This document shows, piece by piece, positions 13,357 to 31,054 of a stretch of DNA of 64,000 nt (the stretch's first letter is position 1; each line of letters begins with the position of its first letter). The notes below the pieces were generated by a model. The model saw only the letters and a program-made list of their open reading frames with translations. It made no database searches and was not told the origin of the DNA. The position numbers and the translations under genes were made by a program. The DNA comes from Glandiceps talaboti (lineage: Eukaryota; Hemichordata; Enteropneusta; Spengelidae), in assembly GCF_964340395.1 (NCBI RefSeq), contig NC_135549.1:30493332-30557331 (forward strand), written 5' to 3'.

Positions 13357-16300
13357 TTAGACCTATATGGACATAATGACGAATACGAGATGTGGTTCTA
13401 ATCTTGGGACCAATTGAACGTTTTACTTTTGCAATAGAAATAAAAAAAATGCGACTTAGACAAGCTAGGTATTTTGTAGTTACTATAAGTAATATCTATG
13501 TCATTCCAACTGCTAAAATGTATTGAAATATTTAAGTCCTTGTATAAATATATATGCATCAGCTGTCATCCGTTATTCATGTTAGGTTATGTTATGTTAT
13601 GTTACAAACATGGAATTCTGGCGTAATATTTCCCGTACCAATCACTTCGAGAAAAGACCATTCTGTTTTCCATCCTCGTAATGTATATTTAAAACCACGG
13701 CTGTCTATCAGACTGTGTCAATTCATCAGATATATGTTACTAAATAAGTATTAATGTGTATTTTGTATTTGTATTTTGTATACTGACTTTGCTAAAAAGT
13801 TGGCCCCAATTGCAATGAGACAGCGCTGCTATAAGTAATAACAAAAATATGCTACCTTTTTCCTCAAACACGTTATTAAACGACCCTTCAAAGGGAAATG
13901 TGGTTGCAGATAAATCAGGTGAGACACTGTTTTGAAATGTATTGTTGTTTTCCTGTAAAAAAAATGACAGTAGTTGTGTCGAAAATCTAGAAATTGAGGG
14001 CGCTGTTTGAACTTTCAACTTAAATTGATCACACGTTTCTGTATGCGTACTCAAGGTTAACCGTGATTTCCAAAATAATTCAACTAATCAAAATGCAATT
14101 ACTGATAAAACTGCTGATGTTGTGTTTTATCCTTTGAAATGACGCCGCCGAACGCGCGTTCTCCGAGTCAATATTTCCATGTCTTGTCAACCAACTTTTT
14201 TACCACCCGTCACCAAACTTTTCAAAAGAACGATTGACTCCATCCTGACTAAACGTTCACGCGCCAAAAGAAATTGATAAAACCACAACTCAACAAAATT
14301 ACTGGTAACCTAAGCCTATCGGATTACACTGTTTGGGTCAAATACATGTATTTTCAACACTGTTGTACACGGATCTGTTCTGCTATACACGGATTTACTC
14401 ATCTGACGCTACATAACATGCCAAGAAATTATAGATTGTAGTAAACCCACGTGGCTTGTACTTCCATGATCACACCATAAAGTTTGCTCTCAAAATTTTT
14501 TTAAGTTCGGGATCAACACTGTACGCTACTATACAGCCTCTATTCTGCCACTTTTGTGTGTATGCACTTGGGATGTGGATTGAAATGTTGGAATCACATT
14601 TTGTGCTCTGTCCTATGGGGGAGGAGCCAGTGGATCAAACCAAAACAAAACTGTTTACATCCAATAAAAGCATCATATCTTTACTGGTCACCCTAGGTAT
14701 CTGGGCGGGGTTTAATTACCGTTGGGCGTGGTTTGCTCATTTATTTTTTGGCGCGTAAACGTTTAGTCACGACTGAGTCAAATGCTTCGTTTGAATAGTA
14801 CGCTGACCGTACAGTTGGTGAAAAGTTGGTCGATAAGACTCGAGTGCGCGTCTGGCGGCACCGTATCAAATAAAAGAAGGAAAAACACATATATGTGGTT
14901 AATCCTAAAGATATGTTCAATTTCTGGTCACAGTAGAATGTTGGCAACTTGGGAATGGCCATTGGAGAGCTCCAGTGATACATGTATATGCTGCCCTCTT
15001 GAGGCCTCGTTAGTTTGCATTTCACGACTGACAACATTTAACGTAATTGTATTTTCATTGTAAGGTTAACCGGTGATAGCATTTTATGTATCTCCAATAA
15101 TCCGACACACAATGTCGCACAAAATTCCTAAATTACCATTATTCAACATTGATGGAACCTGAAACAGGCATCACCATATGGTCGTTTTGTGTGTAAACTC
15201 CGTAACACCTAACTTGGACCCATCTTGCACTCTATGTTCGTAGACCAGTTGTTGATCACAACCCATGTCAATGCACTGTTTCAATTCACCTGTGTATGGT
15301 CCAATAAATTCATTGACTGTACATACAAACGTATCGGTTATGACACCACGCCTTTCAACGTTACAGTACAGCAACTTTTATGTAAACCTATCGAGTCATC
15401 TTTAAAACTCTTAAGCAACACTTTACAATCAAAGTACAATTATGTCTAGCTGTGAAGCAACTTTTTTTTTGGTGTCAAATCTCAAATTGTCACATGTAGA
15501 AGTGGGAAGGCTACGCGTCTAAAATGTCAGCAAAAACCTACATAATGTCACGCAATGAGAACGTCGTTGTCCATAACGTGGCACTATCTGATTATAGGGG
15601 TTTTTCTAATCAATCGAGTGAAAATACTCGAACATTTTTTTTGTATAACTTGTTAATGTCTAGATGCATATCTTCGATGGCATTAAAACTTGTCCTGGTA
15701 TTGCTAGAACTGTTATTGGCAGATAATAGGAGTATCGGTTTCCTCGACATGTTTGTCATGAATTTGTAATTACCGTGTTTGGGTTCAGACCGTGACGCTG
15801 TCTATACATGTCGTCAAACACCCAGTTAGAGAAAAGTGTATTGCAATAGCTGACATGGGCGTCAAGACAATAATTTAGACGTGCTTTCATAAATTTACGC
15901 CATCTCGTTTCAATAGGTATTGCTATTATGAGAATAAGAGAGTTTAGTGATGAGGACCTCACATTTTAGATAAGATGGAAGAATGTCATGACTCTACATG
16001 TTTAGTATTTTAAAAGATAGTGTGTCGTTAGTATACTATGATATTATGCCATCGCATCATGCCTATAATAATTACTAGGTTTAGATTCTGCCAATATGTT
16101 AATAGCAAGCGATAGTTAAGTATTCCTAGGACTTAGTTACTAGAATACTGCAAGTGTCTTTTAATAAGTATAAAAACTATACTTCGTAACACGCATAAGT
16201 TCTGAATCAGTTTATTTCCCTTTAATTAATGTTTCTATATATAGTTGCAAAAATAGGATTACTAAAAATGAACGTATAGAGTTCTTGTAATAATTGATAA

Positions 16301-16513
16301 TTTTGGCTTGCAGCAACTTCGAGTTTCAATCATCATGACTGTGCACAGAATCAGCCGTGGCTCTGAAGAGCGCCACCATCCACCCGTCTTTCGAATACAA
16401 TATGTCGTATTGAACAAGCTAATATTTGTTTTCATCTGAATATGAATTGCAATCGTCCCAATATACAACAATACAATTTAGACAAGAACTTCTCATAAGT
16501 ATGGGGTACCTAA

Positions 16514-16530
16514 ATCATCACCATCATCAC

Positions 16531-16569
<39 letters not shown>

Positions 16570-16591
16570 TCTCCAATGTCTATCTCTATTC

Positions 16592-16676
<85 letters not shown>
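16514..16676 (+). repeat. (CAT)n then (CAAT)n microsatellites
   Basis: A CAT tract of about 55 bases, a 23-base gap, then about 21 CAAT units. The plus-strand frame across them (polyhistidine, then Asn-Gln-Ser-Ile repeats) is an artefact. Confidence 0.96.
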
Positions 16677-16678
<2 letters not shown>

Positions 16679-19161
16679 GTCTAGTATTATTCTTCGGCAG
16701 AGAATTCACGTTCGATGATAGCTATGATACTACAAATACACAACCACTGGTTGTTTTACCGGAATTGATAAATTCAGAATGCATGAATTCCCAACAATTA
16801 CTAAAATAAATGAATGGCCGGCAGCAGTGGTGAACAGACTTGATTAATAGGCACCAATCTTTGCGATTGAAGAGACTCGTGACGCACTCCTAAATGTGAT
16901 TACAAACTTGAACTGAAAGACAAGTACAAATCATTTGCACCCAAGGTCAGATGAAGGTTATTGATTCTCTGCTAAAATCTACGTACAAACTTACTTTAAA
17001 GTTGTCCGAATTTGCCTCAAAACATGGATGATGATGATTGTCTAGATTTGCAAGATTATTGTACAATGTATATAGTTAAAAGTGCAATTTGCATGTCAAT
17101 GTTGACGTGCAATTCTTAAGCCCCATTTTTAATTCATTAAACTTCATAAAATCCAAACGTGAAATGGGTACACATACTATTGGAGACTTCTTTTTTATTC
17201 GCAATCAATGAACCGATTTGTTCATGTCAGTTTAATTTGTACAAGTAGATGTATGAGTGGTTTCTCTTTATCCAGGAAATAGCGTAATTTCTGATATGTA
17301 CAATAACTCATTTAATTGTACATGGGCTGTACGTACATGTACATGTATACTGTAATGTGCTGTGTTACGCTGTGTTGTACGGTACTGGACTGTACTGCGT
17401 CGTGTAGCGTCGAGTTGCGTTACGTCGCGTTGCATTGCATTGCAATGTATTTATATTGTATTACATTGTATTTATTGTACATATATGTTTTATCAATCTT
17501 TTATCAACTGACCAATTTTCTTGTTATACGATTCGAAAATGAACATATAGGTAAATAAAATAAAAATGGACATTGGTGCTAGACTTGGGCTGATCTTTAT
17601 TCTGTGATATCATATGAAGACTATCTTACTTACAGTATTGTACACTGATTGAAATATATTATTATTACTAGCGAAGTATGTAGTATAGCAGTTTGATAAA
17701 TCCAACGAATAGCTAGATCGATGACGTAATTGTTGGGTTCACCTAAAAACTTTTATACACCCCACACTGACGGTGTACACCTGCCAATGCTCTATGCAAA
17801 TTGTGGTCGTTTTAATACACAAATCACCACAAAAACGACACTATAGATAAATTTTGCGTTTTTGAGATCAAATGTCCCTTTTAATTAGTTCAGCGTTGTA
17901 ACACACTATATAAATAAAACATTTCAACTTGTATCTACTGTATGAGTGGAATCTTTATAGTGTCTACGGAACTGTAGTGTACGCATATACTCATCAATGT
18001 ATAGGATTAGTGATTTCAATCGCCAGCGATGATGTCAAACAGACCATAAAACATCATTCAGTCAGACGAATTTCAATTATCGTCGTTTTTTTTACAATGA
18101 TTGGAATTGCCAATCTCAAAATGTCAAAATGTGAAATCGCGTGACCTTGTCGGGATGTTATTAGGTTATGATAACTAACTTCACAGTCTAATTTGAAAAA
18201 ACATTAACAATACTTTCTATTTTGTGGTTTCAAATAATGACTCGATTTATCTCTGCGGTACGAACCACTAGAAAGATTAACCGGTAACATGTTCCGCTTG
18301 CTTTTTTGAATATTATGTTATGATTTTCGCGAAATATGTCAGACCCTGGTTGCCATGCGACACACCACATAAACACCGTACCTCTTGAAATAATTGGAAT
18401 TGCATAATAATTTGATTGAGGTGAATCGTTGGCATCATATTTGAATTACAACATTCGAGAAAAGAGATTAAAACATCAAGCGTGTGAATAACTTAGAACA
18501 CAATTTACTTTATCTCAAAAACTTATTAAATTTCTAATTTGCGTTACTATCCATTTCAAGTGTTTGTGAAAAAGCCTGGTAATAATACAAAACATTTCCC
18601 GATATTATTTAAAACTGATATGGAAGAAAAGTATGCCTTCCAAAAGCGGTTTAAATAGCTGGCAAGATAAAAATTTTTTTTTTTTTTTAAAAACCCAAAA
18701 AACCTATGTGACATGCGTAGATGACAGTTGATGTTCCTTTAATACTCATTTTGAAGTCTACCCAACACATGACATCTCATAAAAACAAACAATTCTGAAT
18801 TTCTAGTTGTCTCCCTTAACAAACAAGCTGAAGAAAATCATTTATATTAATTTTTTATTGTGATGTTATTACTTTCCTAACTGTAGCGTCCTTAGACGAT
18901 CTATGTCGTCAGAACCTTTTTAATAAATCACGTCTTGTGTGAATCCAATCAAAGAGTATCTATTGATGAGTAGTGGAAAGGGAATAGAGTAATTTATTTC
19001 TTTTCTTTATTGTCAGTGATATGTTGTCAGTTTCATTTATCATTTTCTTGCATTTAATGCATTTACGGTACCTGAAGGCCAAAGATCAATTGCTACTAAG
19101 TCCAACAAAAGGTAAAGTCAATTCCTTGAGTTTGACTTGCTGGATCTTTTTCTTTCTCTAC

Positions 19162-19164
<3 letters not shown>

Positions 19165-19244
<80 letters not shown>
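19165..19244 (+). repeat. (TC)40 microsatellite
   Basis: Nearly perfect polypyrimidine dinucleotide run. Confidence 0.97.
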
Positions 19245-19247
<3 letters not shown>

Positions 19248-20059
19248 CTTTCTATCACTGTTTTTTATCAGGCAGTACACACATTTCATTTCACGTAAAT
19301 TAGTTTAAGCTTCGTCTACATTCTTCTTTTCATAATGAGATTTTCACAATCATTTGTCAATCATTACAATTCATTGTCAATCAATATTTAACGTTGGTGA
19401 CAAGTGATGAAAACACTGTAGAGAGTGACAAACATACAATCAGTTATGGTTGGCAAACGCTGAGTGGTGGTCATTAGTTCAGTAACTGTTTTTGTGTTGG
19501 AATCCCGAACGGCGTAGGCAGAACCCCGGTCGGCATAGTGGTAATGGATGACTATCGTAAGATGGCTACATGTACACGTACTATACATAATAATTTTATT
19601 GCCATAAATTATAGGCTTCCAAAATACTCTAAACTTATCTACATTATGTACAAAATTTGTGTGGTTCACATGACTACATGGCTGAAATGGTGTAACGTTA
19701 TAGTGAAACCTAAGTCGAGATTTTTCGTTTGCTTACCTAATATTTGTACATTGGCAGTCATAACGGTTACTAGTGCCGTCTCAAATGTTGCTGTAACTGT
19801 CAATGTTAAAATGTTAAATTTAACCAATCTATAATATAATTGTATTTACTTGTAGTTGTTCAGCTCTGAAGAACTGTGTGAGTCACCTCAGTTGTGAAAC
19901 TGTGCTGATACAAAGCCAATACATTACATAACTACAAACGTTGCTCTTTTTTCGGAATAATTATTAGACTGATCTTCAGACAACAATATCATAGAATTTG
20001 ATTAAATTTGTACATATTTTGTTTGTGGAGGAATAGTATGGTTTTTGTTCAGGCTTTAA

Positions 20060-20400
20060 AAAATTGCGTGGTTCCGATTACGCTCAATTTTAGAATAGGT
20101 GGAGTAGGTACATTTTTTTCAATTTTTTTTCATGTTTGAGTGTCTAGTTCAGGTAGTTATGTTTTCCGTTGCTTTCCTTATGATCTTTGTGTTATTGGTT
20201 TCTTCTCATTAGATGTACAGCTATCACAGATTGGAAGAACAGTTTTATATCGCCTTTTAAGTTGATGTCATCAGTTTCCTCATCCACTATTTCTCGCGAG
20301 ACTTCACAATTTTCGCGATTTTGTTATTTATTTCTCGAAAAATGTTTAGGGTCGGCAGTGAAAAACTAGGTGGGTCGGGTAACCGGCACCAAACATTTTT
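20060..20400 (+). mobile_element. MITE-like interspersed element, copy B (most complete)
   Basis: About 340 bp with imperfect inverted ends: TGGTTCCGATTACGC on the left and, reversed, TGGTGCCGGTTACCC on the right (12 of 15), both next to an A/T run. Shared internal words are GAATAGGTGGAGTAGGTA, GTGTCTAGTTCAGGTAGTTA, TATTTCTCGCGA and GGGTCGGGTAACCGG. It has no coding capacity. The class (non-autonomous DNA element) is inferred from the inverted ends. Confidence 0.75.
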
Positions 20401-24768
<4,368 letters not shown>

Positions 24769-24813
24769 TAGGACTACACACTATGGTGATATATACGACT
24801 TAATTAGAACCCA
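24769..24813 (+). repeat. Single isolated unit of the 46-bp repeat, left of the hAT-like element
   Basis: It matches the 46-bp units at 27.0-27.5 kb (ACTACACACTATGGTGATAT followed by TAGAACCCA). Its ATATACGACTTAATT variant is closest to the second unit on the right side. It shows that the array existed before the transposon inserted. Confidence 0.85.
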
Positions 24814-27001
24814 CAGTACCGTAGCCTGCGGGGGGGGGGGGGGGGCAAGGGGGCAGCTGTCCCCCTGAGATTTTGGAAAAAAGAAAGAAAACAATCCTAC
24901 TTTTTGAATACATAGCGATGCTATTAAAATCGTTATTTACGTGACGATTCCTAGCATGCGCGATTTAAATGAATAGTTCACTAAAGTGACTGTACACTGA
25001 TGACTCCTTGCTAATATGTATCTTATATCGCTATTGTCGCTGGCTTAACTTTGAATAAAAATGTTTCCAGTTAAAAATTGTAACTTTTTGCAGCAAATTA
25101 AAAGTTCTTCGTGCGGGAAAGTACAAAAGAAGTGCGCACATGCACTGTGCATTTTCCGCGAGTAAACAGTGGTCTTGAAAGCCTCCTTCATTTGAAGATA
25201 GCAAGTCGCAATTATAATGTCAGCAAGTGAAACTCAAATAAAAAAAGACGGAAAAAGTCGTTCAATGTGAGGTCGCCTGCTATGTTGCATGCAGTGACTC
25301 CGAAGATGCGCTCGATCTCATTTACATCTTGTTCCTTATATTAAGACATTTCATACTGATAAAACGGCAGATCTCTTTTTGGAATATTTGGTGGCCCTGA
25401 AAAACTATTAAAGTAGGTACGCAGTTTAAGATCCACTATTTGAAGATATTTCTTTCAATAATTGTGTTCGACGTTGTCTTTGGTTAAAATGTTGTTTGAT
25501 ATAATTATCTCATTGCACACTGACACTGGCGTTATTCCGCAATTCATTTTGAAGCGACAATTTGCTACGGAAAGAATGGCCTTGAATGTGTAAACAGAGC
25601 TGTACCTTCGACATCAAAATCCAAACTTCAATTTCCGTTATAGCATAGACCCTACACGGGTCTATGGTTATAGTGATGACAAGGAGAATTCACTGAGTTC
25701 ACCTTGGGTTCCGACATAAACGAGGCCATAACAGTTTTGGGAGTTGGGTAAATTAAATGATTATTTTGTTGTGTTACTTATTTGAGAAAGCACCATCCAT
25801 TTTATTACTTTGAATGTGACATCTTTTCGGTAACTACTTTGAAAGATACGACATTAGGCCAGAAAAAATGAAAAAGCTGTTCAACCTACCCATACATTTT
25901 TTTCTGGTGATGGGTAATATATCCTCATGCGGGCTTCGCATTTTCTTTTCAAAATTAAGGATATTTCTTTATATTTTCTGAATAGTACATGTAACAATAT
26001 ACATTTGAGTCTATTCCAAATTATATAATATCTTATACAGTGGTTTACTTGGCTCTGGTGATGCATACAAGCATGAATTGAGATTAAATATCCAATGCGC
26101 ACTAAAAAAGAAATGAACAAAAGTTTACGACCATTGGTCCATCAAAAGTCTTGAAATGTTTTGCTCTTTATTCGGGATTTTTTGGAACCAAATTAAGCTT
26201 CAGGAGAAGTCATTTACCAAGTGCACATTCGCATAATATCTTTCAGCTTTGCCACAGCAAAATACACTTCCAGATAATATGTAATACATAGCATAATTGT
26301 TTCAATTCTGGTATTTTATTGTATCTATGGTTTGATATTTTATGCCTCTAAATGGCCTCCTACACTGTCTTATTTCTTTTTTTCACATTTGGAGTTGTCT
26401 CCTTCCAATCAGTAGCAATCAAGGTGATAATTATCTTTCTCCCAAATCAAGATGGAAGGTGTCTGGCTAAGTACCTCCCTGTATAGGTTAGAGCTAATTA
26501 GAGGCATCCCATGATGCATGTGCAATCCACATCCCGTGTAAAGTACATGTAATCTCGTTCGTATTATTATCTCGAGTATCATTGTAGTTGGCTATCACTG
26601 ATATTTGTATGCATCATTGTACTATATGATTTTATATATCCACTGTAGTGTAGGTGACAGAAGGGGTGGCTAAATAATGCTTGAGTTTCATTTTGCGGGG
26701 CTGAACATTTTTTGAGAAGAGAGGGTGAGAGGAACTACACCATTTGTTTAACCGTAAATTGTGTACATTTCCTAACTGTAGCTATGCAGACAAATTGCAT
26801 GAGATAGTATCAAGATAACTGAATAAGTTCTATCGGGTTAGGTTACCCGTTGACCAGCATTTTTTATTTTTTCTGACCTTACATATGATATTTAATTGTG
26901 TATGCTAAAATATGTAAATTAGCACTTTTCTAAATTTTAAATGCAAGATTGCACCAAGACAAAGTTCTGCCCCTTGGCAATTTGGTCAGGCTACGGCCCT
27001 G
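24814..27001. mobile_element. hAT-like DNA transposon, non-autonomous, 2.19 kb, inserted in a 46-bp tandem array
   Basis: The left end begins CAGTACCGTAGCCTG and the reverse complement of the right end begins CAGGGCCGTAGCCTG (13 of 15 match). Both continue with a G-rich or AAGGGG(G)CAG segment, a pattern known from hAT elements. Outside both ends the sequence is the same 46-bp repeat, with ACCCA on either side as a possible target duplication; an 8-bp duplication as expected for hAT is not evident, which may reflect insertion into repeats. No transposase frame was found inside. A 16-bp G-run lies just inside the left end, and a CATAGACCC hairpin at 25644-25666. Confidence 0.7.
25644..25666. 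repeat. Perfect hairpin CATAGACCC / GGGTCTATG, copy 2
   Basis: The same nine-base arms with a TACAC loop, followed by GTTATAG. It lies inside the hAT-like element. Confidence 0.85.
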
Positions 27002-27475
27002 ACCCACTAGAACTACACACTATGGTGATATCTACGACTTGAGTAGAACCCACTAGAACTACCCACTATGGTGATATATCCGACTTAATTAGAACCCACT
27101 AGAACTACACACTATGGTGATATCTACGACTTGAGTAGAACCCACTAGAACTACACACTATGGTGATATCTACGACTTGAGTAGAACCCACTAGAACTAC
27201 ACAATATGGTGATATCTTCGACTTAATTAGAACCCACTAGAACTACACACTATGGTGGTATCTACGACTTGAGTAGAACCCACTAGAACTATACTATGGT
27301 GATATCTACGACCTGAGTAGAACCCATTAGATTAGCCGACATCTACATCGTATTTTAATCAGATTGATTCTGACTCCAGCCTAAGACACTATGGCACTAT
27401 CTCGGACATGAGTAGAACCCACTAACACTACACACTACGATGATATCTACGACTTGAGTAAAACTCACTACGACT
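27002..27475 (+). repeat. 46-bp tandem array
   Basis: The TATGGTGATAT block recurs at 27021, 27067, 27113, 27159, 27205 and 27251 with an exact 46-base period, then at 27295 after a 2-base deletion. More divergent units continue to about 27475. Common variants are GACTTGAGTAG and GACTTAATTAG. No coding frame follows from it. Confidence 0.92.
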
Positions 27476-28363
27476 TCAAAGAGTAAAACAGTTCGAATCT
27501 TCCCAAGGATATTTGTGTCTCCTTACATCGATGTGACAAATAAAAACTATAAATGATTAAAGCACTGATTGTATATCCCCTTCAGCCTTTGTATTCCTTT
27601 TAACTACAGGTTTGTATAATCCATTAAACTAAATTTATGCAACAAACTGATCGTCCATAAGTGTTGTATCTCACTAGACAAGAATAAAATATAAGTAAAT
27701 GACTCCATGTATTTTAAAATATCAACAGTCTGTCGCAAGTATAACGTCGGTAAAAAGAGTTGTGGGTTTGTTTCGTAGAAGGTAGGGAATGAGCAGAGGT
27801 TAGGCCAAAAAAAAGATAATTGTTTCTGATCAGCGCGTGCAGCACTCATCAATAAATACCCCGGCATCAATCTTTTTCTCGTGTTTGTCCTGCCCATGCG
27901 AGTCTGCAGATCGGGGGGGGGGGGGACACAAAAATAACCCGACCTACATTAGTTGCTACTTCATTGAAGACAACTGCAGAGTGAATCGTGAACAAGTATA
28001 TGATATCTTCCCATATACAAACTTGCTCTTAAAGTATTATAAAGAAATAAAAGAACAGTAACTGCTATAACTAGGTAAAGCGACAGGTTTGTTGAGAATT
28101 ACCAAAAAATAAAGCGAATAAATAAAGCTCAGTAGCAAAAATTTCATACAGCTTCACCGCAACAATGTACTCTTCATTTCCTATATTCTATTGTGAGGTA
28201 GATAATAACCAAGAGAATGTTTGTATAAAAAATCATCTTCATATAACTCTCTGCCTGTCTGTCGTTCGGTCGGTATGTATGTATGTATGTATGTATGTAT
28301 GTATGTATGTATGTATGTATGTATGTTTGTATGTATGTATGTATGTATGTATGTATGTATGTA

Positions 28364-28398
<35 letters not shown>

Positions 28399-29893
28399 AT
28401 GTATGTATGTATGTATGTATGTATGTATGTATGTATGTATGTATGTATGTATGTGTGTGTATGTATGTATGTATGTATGTGTGTATGTATGTATGTATGT
28501 ATGTATGTATGTATGTATGTATGTATGTGTGTTTGTCTGTGTATGTGTTCATGTGTCTGTGTCTGTGTCTAAAATGAGGAAACCAGGGAGATCGATATTT
28601 GAGAGCAAAACTGATTTAATTAAGGTATTAAAGCCAATTACATATTGACTTTATATAATAATTTATTCTACGGATTTATATTTTATACGTTTTCACCATG
28701 GTAGGGGACCACCCCTCCCACACTCTAACCTATGCTAGCCATGATGGTGATGCTATTTTCGGGTTCACCGGAAATCAAGATTCAAGGGATGAGCTCTCCT
28801 GGCTAGGTTTGTTCAAAATAGAGATCAGCGCTCAATGTCAGATTTCTTCCTACAAAATCAACATCTAATTGTAAACAAATCTCTTATAAAATGGAATTTG
28901 GAGTCAGTTACCACTGATGAGTCTCTGAAAGTAGTGTATTGTTGTGTCATCTTTTTACGTAGCTAGCGTGTGTTTTGGGAGGGGCAGGATGAGGGGTGGG
29001 ATAATATACAATTGAATATATCAAAATTCAGATTTGAGAGGGTTACAAAAATTGTTTAATTCATGTTTGAAGTACTGTGGGTGGGGAGGGGGGCTACGAG
29101 TCTTTTGTTTTACCAAACTATTTTCTCCTTGGCCCTCTCCCCAGCCATATATTATGTTCGTTCCCCAAGTCTCGCTTGCCAGACTTAAGACAATGTTTCC
29201 CTAATTTTACGTCCCACAAGATGCGCGCTTGATCGGTGCAATTGCTTACCTCAAACTGTCGGTGGTGGCGCACATATATGGTACGTGTATGTAGTGTGGA
29301 TGTCTTGCAACAAGGCAATGCAGACATCTTTCAGCTTTATATAAACAAATAAACCAGCTATTCCAACGACTTTTGGATGTTGTAGAAACCACACCACGAT
29401 TTGTGCAATAGCATGTAGCATTCTCGTTACTGTAACTGAGCCCATCAACAGTTATATGGTTATACATGGTTCCCTGAACATACAGTGTGATATTAGTATG
29501 TCACAACTTCGAGTGTGATCTCCAAGTGAAAGGGTGAAATTTACCGTCTGAATTGCTGTGCCATAGTGGTAATATCAAAATTGAGCAACAAAGTATACGT
29601 AACTCAATAGGATGCTTGCACCAACCACAGATAATCAACAATAATAATTCAAACGACTCTGATTCCTTTTGTTTTTTACTACTCAGGTTGAAATATATTT
29701 GTCTGCATCTTCGGAGCAAACGCCTTAATCTTATGGCGTGCTGTCGGCTGTTTCACAATCAATATTTCGCTTATGTTGCTCTAGGATAGAACAATGGAAA
29801 GTTCCGTAACAGGTATAAACGTAGATTGTTTAGGAAATAAATTGATAAATAAGTATCAATTGTTCTACTCTTCAATACGAAGTGATTAGTATG
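27476..29893. other. No gene recognised
   Basis: Apart from the GTAT tract, it has a poly-G at 27.91 kb and G-rich patches near 28.98 and 29.08 kb. Overlapping short minus frames at 29.1-29.7 kb carry no domain. Confidence 0.5.
28272..28569 (+). repeat. (GTAT)n / (GT)n microsatellite
   Basis: About 300 bases of GTAT with interspersed GTGT and a degenerate GTCT end. Confidence 0.97.

Positions 29894-29986
<93 letters not shown>
29894..29986 (+). repeat. (TA)n microsatellite adjoining the LINE 5' end
   Basis: About 46 TA units, nearly pure, ending exactly where LINE coding sequence begins. Confidence 0.97.
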
Positions 29987-29989
<3 letters not shown>

Positions 29990-31054
29990 AACTATTTGTT
30001 ACTCAATGATGTAATTATTCTAGTGGAAACCTGGGCGGAAAGTGATATGGAATTTGACGATATATTTCCGGGTTTTAAAGTTTTCAGTAAATATCGTCCA
30101 AGAAAAGCAGCTTCTGGTAGATATTCCGGTGGTATCATTATTATTGTAAAAGAAAATATTTTGCCTTATATTACACCAGTCAGATGTGATATGAAAGATT
30201 GTCTATTCCTTCTCATAAATGGAGATTTAATTAGCAATATCAAAGACATTTTAATTTGTGGGGTATATATACCCCCAGAAAAGTCAACATATTATCACAA
30301 TTTGCAGTCGGAAAATGGTGTTGACTTATTTGAAACCCAATTGTTAGAAGTTATTTCTAAACTGCCAGATGTAGACATCATTGTGGCAGGGGATTTCAAT
30401 GCACGTACTGGCACTGAAGCTGACTACATTGTTGATGATGACCCCAAGTATGTAGTCAATGATATGCCTAATTATAATACAGATTGTTTCAATATGCCCC
30501 GCACTTCAAAAGATAACACAGTAAACATTTTTGGTCGCACCTTACTCACTGCTTGTTCTACGTATAATTTGCATATTTTAAATGGTAGATCGGGGTCAGA
30601 TGCTAATAAAGGTGATTTCACTTGCATTTCACACAATGGGGCTAGTGTCGTTGACTACATCTTGGTTTCCACTCAAATGTTTAATGAGATTCATGATTTC
30701 TCTATTGGTTTACGTACTGAATCTGATCATTTTCCACTTCACTTTAAGTTATCTTCAGTTTTATGGCGTCAGTTAGAACCCAGGATCCTGCATAGGCCTA
30801 TTGCAGAAAAATACATTTGGAACGAGGCTCAGAGAAATTCTTTCATTAATCATTGTCAGTCAGATTCCGCTACTGCTCTTTTAAACAATTGTATTGAGAA
30901 TGACAATATTGAGGTAGACGATTTTGTGTCAGCCATTCAACATATTTTTGATGACGCAGCATCTAAGTGTAATATGGTCAAGAAAGTGTACAGCTTGGGT
31001 AAAGAACGCCAGCGAAAACAACCCGATTGGTTTGACTCAGAGTGCAAAAATTAA
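29987..31054 (+). pseudogene. LINE endonuclease domain (N-terminal part of ORF2), truncated and ending at a frameshift
   Basis: About 350 residues of apurinic/apyrimidinic-type endonuclease, which nicks target DNA to prime reverse transcription. Counting from the leucine codon TTG at 29996, the catalytic landmarks are E11 in VETW, GDFNA (132-136), SVVDYIL (D220) and SDHFPL (D244, H245). The opening strand with its conserved asparagine is absent because the copy is 5' truncated. Upstream the frame simply runs into the TA repeat with no start codon, so no real initiation site exists. The frame stops at 31052-31054, in the middle of a conserved linker; the same protein continues in another frame from 31042. 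Restoring one A in the A5 run at 31046-31050 would join the two. Confidence 0.88.

Larger units (their letters stand above)
11852..20059. other. No gene recognised
   Basis: Intergenic apart from the listed microsatellites and the G-rich motif. The patch at 14.14-14.85 kb is relatively CpG- and GC-rich (GGGCGG and GGGCGTGG words near 14.70 kb) and could be regulatory, but no adjacent exon is evident. Confidence 0.4.
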
